This document shows positions 14,341-19,911 of a stretch of DNA of 19,911 bases, piece by piece (the stretch's first letter is position 1; each line of letters opens with the position of its first letter). Origin of the DNA: Candidatus Nealsonbacteria bacterium RBG_13_42_11 (lineage in GTDB: Bacteria > Patescibacteriota > Minisyncoccia > Minisyncoccales > RBG-13-42-11). The position numbers were made by a program, and so were the translations under genes. The notes below the pieces were generated by a model. It was not told the origin of the DNA, searched no databases, and worked only from the letters and a program-made list of their open reading frames with translations. The DNA lies in NCBI GenBank assembly GCA_001821455.1, contig MHLY01000004.1:22060-41970 (forward strand), read 5' to 3'.

Positions 14341-14784
14341 TTAAAAAGATGATTTTTCAAACCTAAACTCTACTTTGTCTTCCAGCTTTATTTCTTCTTT
14401 ATCGGCCGAGATCATCGGCATTTTTCCATTAACATAATAGAACCAATACTTTTCGTCCTGACCGTTTTCTTTATCGCCGATAGCTTCAATCAATATTCCA
14501 ATATCGTAAGTTTTTGTCTTTAAAAACAAGTCTGAATTCTCGGTTCCTTCTTCCAATAAATCAAAAGCGGTCATTCCTTCATTAAATTCAACCTCAAAAT
14601 TTTTTGGAGCCCCCTCGCCATCGTCAATAACCAATAAAACTATTTCCTTTTTAATGTCGCCTTGGGAAATTTTAATTTCTTCTTGAAAAGCTTGTTGGCT
14701 AATTTTACTGGAAAACATCAACCAACTACCGATAATAAGAATTATTCCTATCCCAATTCCTAAAAAAATATATATTTTTTTCAT
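14341..14784 (-). CDS. Membrane-anchored DUF4430 (transcobalamin C-terminal-like) protein
   Basis: 147 residues. One N-terminal hydrophobic helix (4-24) without a clear cleavage site anchors the protein, with the rest outside the cell. The domain from about 45 to 147 has the DUF4430 pattern: FEVEFNEGMTAFDLLEEG in its first half and KYWFYYVNGKMPMISADK followed by DKVEFRFE at the end. DUF4430 relates to the C-terminal domain of transcobalamin and intrinsic factor and occurs in bacterial uptake proteins. It lies eight bases before the DUF6580 gene, so the two are very likely made together. Ligand not shown. Confidence 0.72.
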   Translation of the reverse strand: MKKIYIFLGIGIGIILIIGSWLMFSSKISQQAFQEEIKISQGDIKKEIVLLVIDDGEGAPKNFEVEFNEGMTAFDLLEEGTENSDLFLKTKTYDIGILIEAIGDKENGQDEKYWFYYVNGKMPMISADKEEIKLEDKVEFRFEKSSF

Positions 14785-14800
14785 GTTTTTAAGTTAAAAT

Positions 14801-15964
14801 TTACTTTTTATTGAGCTTTTGTTTTAAGACCTTTTGTTTTTTAAAAAAATTATTAATTTCTTTAAAAATATAATCAATTTTCCCTTTAGTTAACGCGGGG
14901 TAAATTGGCAATCCTAAAACCTGTTCCGATATTTTCTCCGTAATCGGAAGTTCGCCTTTCCTGTGTCCAAATTTTCTTTTATAAAATCTTGTTAAATGCA
15001 CCGGGTGGAAATAAACTTTTGTTGTAATCCCTTTTTGGGCCAAACTCTTCATTAGATTATCCCTTAATTTTGCTCCCTTTTTTGTTCTTATTGTATACAT
15101 TTGATAAACATGAGAGTAACCATTCGGTGAATTTGGGGTTGTTATTTCATTTATTTCTTTCAATCTTTTTGTTAAATAGTCTGCGTTTTTTCTTCTCATT
15201 TTAATCAATTTCTCAGCTTTTCTTATTTGTGATATTCCTAAAGCGGCAATCATATCGGGCATTCTAAAATTATATCCTAACGTTATATGGTCTAAATAAT
15301 CCGGAGAAGCGATATGGGTCGGATCTTCCTGTCTTCCGTGAGATCTTATTAGTTTTAATGCCTCATATATTTTTTTTGAGTCTGTTACTATTGCTCCGCC
15401 CTCCCCTGTTGTAATTATTTTGTTTTGACAAAAACTCAACATTGCCGAATCCCCGAAGGTTCCGACTTTTTTGTTTTTAATTTTGGCACCGAAAGACTCT
15501 GCTGCGTCCTCTATTAATATTAAATTGTGATCGTCGGCAATTTTTTTTAATTCTCTAATTAAGCAGGGACAGCCTCCAAAATGAATAGGAATAATAACTT
15601 TTGTTTTTTTTGTTATTTTCTTTTTTACGCTTTCAGGATCTAATCCCAGGGTCTTTTCTTCTATGTCTGCAAATACGGGTTTCGCTCCCACAAATAAAAC
15701 AGCATTAACCGTGGCAATAAAGGTAAAAGAGGGAACAATTATCTCGTCTCCTGGTTTTATATTATACGCTAATAAAATAGCATGTAAGGCTGAGGTTCCT
15801 GAATTAAAAACAACGCAATATTTACTTCCGATATATTTCGCAATCTTCTCTTCAAATTCATCAACAGTAGGACCTCCGGCCCAAAATGTTCCCCTTTTTA
15901 TAATTCTATTTACCATTTGAACATCTTCTTTGTCCCAATAAATTTTAAATAAAGGAATTTTCAT
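14801..15964 (-). CDS. DegT/DnrJ/EryC1/StrS sugar aminotransferase
   Basis: 387 residues. FNSGTSALH (53-61) binds the PLP phosphate, Asp153 in LIEDAAESFGA contacts the pyridine nitrogen, and Lys182 in SFCQNKIITTGEGG is the Schiff-base lysine. The GTS and ITTGEGG pattern is that of the ArnB/PglE/PseC branch, which usually aminates C4 keto sugars, so this is the better candidate of the two complete aminotransferases to act after the PglF-like dehydratase. The C-terminal YPALTKGKIDYIFKEI is standard for the family. The next gene is 16 bases downstream. The start at 15964 fits the family N-terminus (MKIPLFKIYW). Confidence 0.9.
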   Translation of the reverse strand: MKIPLFKIYWDKEDVQMVNRIIKRGTFWAGGPTVDEFEEKIAKYIGSKYCVVFNSGTSALHAILLAYNIKPGDEIIVPSFTFIATVNAVLFVGAKPVFADIEEKTLGLDPESVKKKITKKTKVIIPIHFGGCPCLIRELKKIADDHNLILIEDAAESFGAKIKNKKVGTFGDSAMLSFCQNKIITTGEGGAIVTDSKKIYEALKLIRSHGRQEDPTHIASPDYLDHITLGYNFRMPDMIAALGISQIRKAEKLIKMRRKNADYLTKRLKEINEITTPNSPNGYSHVYQMYTIRTKKGAKLRDNLMKSLAQKGITTKVYFHPVHLTRFYKRKFGHRKGELPITEKISEQVLGLPIYPALTKGKIDYIFKEINNFFKKQKVLKQKLNKK

Positions 15965-15994
15965 TTTTTAATATTTATTTTAATATTTGTCTTT

Positions 15995-17239
15995 TTATTG
16001 TTTTTGTCGAAACGTTATTTTTTTCTGATATTTCTCAATAAGCCTTTTTTGCTCCTGTTTAAGCTGTTGATTGGTGAGGGTTTTTGTAGAAACCCAGTCG
16101 TTGTTGTATTCGTCAAATATGGACCAATCCCAGTTTTTCATTTTTTCGTAATCGAAGTATTCGTTAATTGGATATGGGGCAAGCAAGCTAAATCCTACGA
16201 TTTCTGGCCGTATTTCATCGCATAAATTCTCTGTCATTTTTATATCCTCAATTGTCTCATTCGGCGTCCCTAATAAGAAATACGCTCTCGTTTTTATACC
16301 ATATTCTTTGGTCAGTTTGAATATTTCTTTAATCCTGTCTAAGGTAGTATTTTTATGCATATCCTTTAATATTTTTGGTGAACCGCTTTCAACGCCATAC
16401 CATAATTCTTGGCAATTACTCTCGGCCAGATATTTCAATGATTCTTCATCAACCGTATTTATGTGAGCATTCACACCATAAGGCGTTTTTATCCCTTTTT
16501 CTAATTTCAACTTACAAAAATCAATAACTCTCTGTTTACTGATGGTAAAAGTGTCGTCTGCGAATTTAATGAATTCAATTTTCCATTCTTTTATTAAGTA
16601 TTCAAACTCATTTAAGATGTTCGGTGCTGAACGTAACCTGGGAACTCTTCCCCATACGCAACGACTACAGCAAAAACTACAACCAAACGGACATCCTCTG
16701 CTGCTTAATATCGATGTGATTCTGATGCCATTATCCGCATAGGCCTGTTCAATATTTCTTTCGTTTTTTATAGCCTTTCTGTCAGGGTAAGGTATATTAT
16801 CAATATCTTTTATATAATCGAATTGATATATTTGTTTAGATATATTAAGTCCTTTACTTGTATCCTCAACGATTTTTAATATGGCCTTCTCTCCTTCTCC
16901 TTTCACAACAACGTCAATGGAATTATCTTTTAAAACTAAATCTGGGAGAGCCGAGGGGTGAGGACCGCCAAATACTATTAAATTAGTTTTTTTCTTTACC
17001 TGTTTTGCCAACAATAATCCATGTTTATACTGCGGACTTGTACAAGTGAAACAGACAATGTTTGCGTCTCGACAAGCGTTAATTATTGTTTCTTCAGAAT
17101 CATAAAATGCGGAGTAAAACGCTATATCTAATTTTTTTTCATAATATTTTTTTAGATATGATATAAGATAACCAATCCCCAATGCTTCCCAGGTGTGTCC
17201 TTTAAAACCGACGTTAGGTTGTATAAAAACTATTTTCAT
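15995..17239 (-). CDS. B12-binding-domain radical SAM protein
   Basis: 414 residues. The N-terminal Rossmann domain (1-125) matches B12-binding radical SAM proteins: FIQPNVGFKGH (5-15), CFTCTSPQY (63-71), and VFGGPHPSALPD (89-100). The iron-sulfur motif is RGCPFGCSFCCS (181-192), with Cys183, Cys187 and Cys190. FADDTFT and YGVESGSPKIL follow, typical of the Elp3/MiaB-like TIM barrel. Many relatives use cobalamin for methyl transfer or ring chemistry; others have lost it, and cobalamin use cannot be proven here. The ATG overlaps the GT4 stop by four bases. Position suggests modification of a sugar or the lipid-linked glycan. It may need the cofactor that the DUF4430/DUF6580 pair could import. 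Confidence 0.85.
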   Translation of the reverse strand: MKIVFIQPNVGFKGHTWEALGIGYLISYLKKYYEKKLDIAFYSAFYDSEETIINACRDANIVCFTCTSPQYKHGLLLAKQVKKKTNLIVFGGPHPSALPDLVLKDNSIDVVVKGEGEKAILKIVEDTSKGLNISKQIYQFDYIKDIDNIPYPDRKAIKNERNIEQAYADNGIRITSILSSRGCPFGCSFCCSRCVWGRVPRLRSAPNILNEFEYLIKEWKIEFIKFADDTFTISKQRVIDFCKLKLEKGIKTPYGVNAHINTVDEESLKYLAESNCQELWYGVESGSPKILKDMHKNTTLDRIKEIFKLTKEYGIKTRAYFLLGTPNETIEDIKMTENLCDEIRPEIVGFSLLAPYPINEYFDYEKMKNWDWSIFDEYNNDWVSTKTLTNQQLKQEQKRLIEKYQKKITFRQKQ

Positions 17240-18342
17240 GTTAAATTCTTTTGATTTTTCTTAATAATTTCTTCATAAATCTTTTCCATTTTACTCATTT
17301 CTTTGTAATAATTATATTTTTCTTCAATAATTTTTCTATTAATTTCTCCTGATTTTAATCTTATATTTTCATTTTTAAGCAAATAAATAGTTTTTTTTGC
17401 CAATATTTCCGGATTTTTAATCGGGATCACAAACCCATTTTCTCCGTCTTTTATCCATTTTTTATTGTCTCCGGAATCGGTAATTACTACCGGAAGCCCC
17501 GAAGCCATGGCTTCGGCCGTACTGGCTGAAATCCCACCATCAGATAAAGAAGTGGAAACGTAGATATCAGCGACTCTTAAATATTTTGGTAACTTATCAT
17601 TAGAAATAAATCCGAGGAGTCTGATACTGTCTGTAATTTTTAAATCCTTTGCTAATTTCTTTAATTTTTCTTCTTCAGAACCTCTTCCTATAATAATGAA
17701 TTTCGCTTCCGAAAATTCTTTTAAAACTAAGGGGACGGCTTTAACCAGAGTTTCAAGGTCATAAATCGGCTCAAGATTTCTTAAACTGATTACGACCGGA
17801 CAGTTTTTAATTCTTAATTCTTTAATTAAGTTTTCATTCTTTGGACTGATGGTAAATTTTTGGGCATTAACTCCAAAATAAATTATTTTTATTTTTGAAG
17901 CATCTATTCCTAAGTTTATCATTGCCTCTCTGGTATTTTCTCCATCACAGGTTATTAAGTCGGCTTTTTTTAAGGAAAATTTTATCAAGGGTTTAATTAT
18001 GTTTGATTTTGGTGCAATTAAAATATCGGAGCCCCAGACGGTTAAGACAAAGGGATGAAATCCGCTTAAAGCCGCCAATACCCCATTTACTCCGGCATAA
18101 TGAGCGTGTAAAACATCAGGATTTATTTTCTTTATTAATTTTTTAACAGTTATTGCATTAAATAATATATCTAATGGTTTTAAGGAAAATCCCTTCAACG
18201 AATAAAACTTTACGTTTTTTATTATACTAAATTTATTTTTAGTTAAGGAAATACAATGAATTTCGTTTCTCCTGTCGGCGAAATATCCAATCCATTTTTT
18301 AGAATGAATAGAATCGGTTCCGGCTAAAAAACATATTTTCAT
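17236..18342 (-). CDS. Family 4 glycosyltransferase (GT-B fold)
   Basis: 368 residues. The N-terminal acceptor domain has VLHAHYAGVNGVLA (77-90) and VWGSDILI. The C-terminal donor domain has SLRNLEPIYDLETLVKA (186-202), IIIGRGSEEEKLKKL (216-230) and SDGGISASTAEAMASGLP (267-284), with Glu277 as the nucleotide-sugar-binding glutamate of the EAMA motif. It would act in the cytoplasm on the lipid-linked chain. It shares four bases with both neighbours, the flippase upstream and the radical SAM gene downstream. The donor sugar is not predictable from sequence. Confidence 0.9.
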   Translation of the reverse strand: MKICFLAGTDSIHSKKWIGYFADRRNEIHCISLTKNKFSIIKNVKFYSLKGFSLKPLDILFNAITVKKLIKKINPDVLHAHYAGVNGVLAALSGFHPFVLTVWGSDILIAPKSNIIKPLIKFSLKKADLITCDGENTREAMINLGIDASKIKIIYFGVNAQKFTISPKNENLIKELRIKNCPVVISLRNLEPIYDLETLVKAVPLVLKEFSEAKFIIIGRGSEEEKLKKLAKDLKITDSIRLLGFISNDKLPKYLRVADIYVSTSLSDGGISASTAEAMASGLPVVITDSGDNKKWIKDGENGFVIPIKNPEILAKKTIYLLKNENIRLKSGEINRKIIEEKYNYYKEMSKMEKIYEEIIKKNQKNLT

Positions 18343-19655
18343 ATTCTTTTTTTAATTTCAGCAAATAAGTTTTTGTAAAATTCGATGTCTTTTTTTTGCA
18401 AAAAAATTATATTTTTTATCTTGTTTCTTGAAATCTTGCTGTATATGATAACCGTAACAAAAAACATGAAAAAATAAGAAATAGCGGTAGCTATAGCGGC
18501 TCCCGAAATGCCCCACTTTGGAATAAATAATATATTTAAAACAATATTGATTAAGACCGATGCGCCTATAATATAAGTATTTAAAATCGGTTTGCCTCGG
18601 GCCGCGAAATCATTGGCCAATATCTCCCAGCCGCTGACAACCAATGTCCCTATTAATAAAATACGGAAAGGCGCGACGGAATCCAGGAACTCTTTTGAAT
18701 AGAAAAAAGTTATGAGCCATTGCCCCAGAAACAACAGGACTAAAACTCCCCAAAAAGTGATAAATAAAACGTTCCGACACACAATCGGAGTAAAAGAATT
18801 AATTTGTTTCTCGTCCGTTTCAGAAGCTATTTTAGAAAATAAAACCGTACCCGTAGAATTAGAAAGAAAATAGAAAACCTCGGCAAGCTTAGTAGCTACA
18901 AAATATAATCCTACGGCTACGGGATTAATAAAAATATTCAATAAAAAAAGATCTATCCGATAGTGTAAAAAATGAAATATTCCGCTCAAATGCACTTTGA
19001 TACCATAAGAAAAAATTTCTTTTAAATATTTTTTACTCAAATGCAAAACCATCCCACCGGCTTCTTTTTTTACGACCAGGAATAAAAAGAGTCCCACTAA
19101 TATAAAAGAAAGAATCTGAGAGATTATGGCAATCGTTATCCCAAAATTCATGCCTAATAAAAAGATTATAAGCAGTAAAAGGAAAAGTCCGTTTTGTAAA
19201 AAAGAAAAGTAATTATATTTTTTAATCTCTTGTAATCCTATTAAAATGTGGCATCCCAAGTCAAAAATCAGAATCAGAGGAACTAAAAGCAAAACTAATA
19301 ATAAATATGTTTTTTCCACTCCCGGAAAAAGAGCATTAGAAAATAAAAAAACGATAATTAGCCCTATTAAAACAGTTCCCAGACTAATCAGAAGGTTTAA
19401 AAAAAGATTATTTCCTAAAACCTCCTGGGGAGAATATTTTTTCTTTCCGATAAGAAAAACTGAGGCGGGATTTATTCCCAGGGCCGTAAAAATTAATAAA
19501 ATATAAGAAAACATTATAGCCAGAGAATAAATACCCTGCCCTTGAGGACCCAGCGTTCTGGCAATGACAATAGTGGCCAACACGCTGAAAACTCCCGTGG
19601 CAAACCTGGTAAAAAAGGTAATGGCAGTATTTTTAGTAAAGATGGCTGAATTCAT
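18339..19655 (-). CDS. Wzx-type polysaccharide flippase (MOP superfamily)
   Basis: 438 residues, almost entirely hydrophobic, with about 12 to 14 membrane segments, the usual size for Wzx/RfbX proteins. The N-terminus TFFTRFATGVFSVLATIVIA and ARTLGPQGQGIYSLA are characteristic (arginine and LGPxGxG after helix 1), as is DFAARGKP followed by NIVLNILFIPKWGISGAAIA near the end. It moves undecaprenyl-linked oligosaccharide across the membrane for the ligase at 807-2987. The start overlaps the preceding aminotransferase gene by 23 bases. Confidence 0.93.
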   Translation of the reverse strand: MNSAIFTKNTAITFFTRFATGVFSVLATIVIARTLGPQGQGIYSLAIMFSYILLIFTALGINPASVFLIGKKKYSPQEVLGNNLFLNLLISLGTVLIGLIIVFLFSNALFPGVEKTYLLLVLLLVPLILIFDLGCHILIGLQEIKKYNYFSFLQNGLFLLLLIIFLLGMNFGITIAIISQILSFILVGLFLFLVVKKEAGGMVLHLSKKYLKEIFSYGIKVHLSGIFHFLHYRIDLFLLNIFINPVAVGLYFVATKLAEVFYFLSNSTGTVLFSKIASETDEKQINSFTPIVCRNVLFITFWGVLVLLFLGQWLITFFYSKEFLDSVAPFRILLIGTLVVSGWEILANDFAARGKPILNTYIIGASVLINIVLNILFIPKWGISGAAIATAISYFFMFFVTVIIYSKISRNKIKNIIFLQKKDIEFYKNLFAEIKKRI

Positions 19656-19911
19656 AAAATTCTTTAATCTCTTTTATGATAAAATCCTGCTCGGCTTTTG
19701 TCATTTCAGGAAAAATGGGCAAACTCAAAACTTCGTTACTGGCTTCTTCGGCTTCGGGAAAATCGCCTTTTTTGTAACCTAAATATTCAAGAGCCGGCTG
19801 TAAATGCAAGGCTAATGGATAATAAATCATTGTCGGCACATCTTTCTCTTTAAGATGTTTTTGGAGTTCGTTTCTAAGTTTGGTTCTGATAGTATATTGA
19901 TGAAAAATGTG
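19633..19911 (-). CDS. DegT/DnrJ/EryC1/StrS aminotransferase, C-terminal fragment (rest outside window)
   Basis: The last 92 codons are visible and the frame is open to the right edge. HIFHQYTIRTK at the edge, then IYYPLALHLQPALEYLGYKK, and SLPIFPEMTKAEQDFIIKEI near the end are standard for the C-terminal domain of sugar aminotransferases. The lysine and PLP-binding parts lie outside, so activity cannot be judged. With the genes at 4845-5948 and 14801-15964 this makes three family members in the cluster, implying more than one amino sugar or more than one position. Confidence 0.9.
   Translation of the reverse strand, partial: HIFHQYTIRTKLRNELQKHLKEKDVPTMIYYPLALHLQPALEYLGYKKGDFPEAEEASNEVLSLPIFPEMTKAEQDFIIKEIKEFYEFSHLY

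Noticed and set aside
1..19911. CRISPR arrays, tRNA or rRNA genes, insertion sequences
   Set aside because: No regularly spaced direct repeats, no cloverleaf or rRNA-like stretch and no transposase were seen on reading either strand; the DNA is almost fully occupied by the listed genes.

Overview
The window is a nearly continuous one-direction (minus strand) gene cluster for a lipid-linked surface glycan. At the left end is murB, separated from the cluster by a short structured regulatory region. AT-rich composition, dense 4-bp ATGA stop/start overlaps, few clear Shine-Dalgarno sites and a KYKIQ-type heptanucleotide repeat inside a protein suggest a small-genome bacterium of the Patescibacteria/Parcubacteria (CPR) kind. 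That placement is inference; no rRNA or other taxonomic marker is present.

Layout in transcription order (right to left): the 3' end of a DegT aminotransferase (19633-19911); Wzx-type flippase; GT4 glycosyltransferase; B12-binding-type radical SAM protein; second DegT aminotransferase; a membrane pair, DUF4430 and DUF6580 (14784-13763); GT2 glycosyltransferase; methyltransferase; SDR sugar epimerase; ExoA-like GT2; methyltransferase; monotopic phosphoglycosyl transferase; HNH endonuclease 2; transketolase N-half; HNH endonuclease 1; transketolase pyrimidine-domain half; third DegT aminotransferase; PglF/CapD-like membrane dehydratase; O-antigen-ligase-like protein with a TPR tail (807-2987). 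Then comes an intergenic region with a strong promoter, a possible ~65-nt RNA, an intrinsic terminator and a multi-stem hairpin, followed by murB running off the left edge.

Together the genes can modify nucleotide sugars (dehydratase, epimerase, aminotransferases, ThDP enzyme, methyltransferases), load the first sugar on the lipid carrier (8742-9338), extend it (three glycosyltransferases), flip it (18339-19655) and transfer or polymerise it (807-2987). No gap between genes exceeds 300 bases.

The most notable structure is the invasion of the split transketolase by two NUMOD3/HNH homing-type endonuclease genes. HNH1 appears to have landed just inside the 5' end of the pyrimidine-domain gene. 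A nine-codon remnant of an old start, encoding MAEITKQ, still overlaps the stop codon of the upstream half. A replacement ribosome site and a new start (MAEIIKLQ) lie within the endonuclease reading frame. The second most notable is the promoter-terminator-hairpin cassette before murB, which has the layout of an attenuator or small RNA gene.
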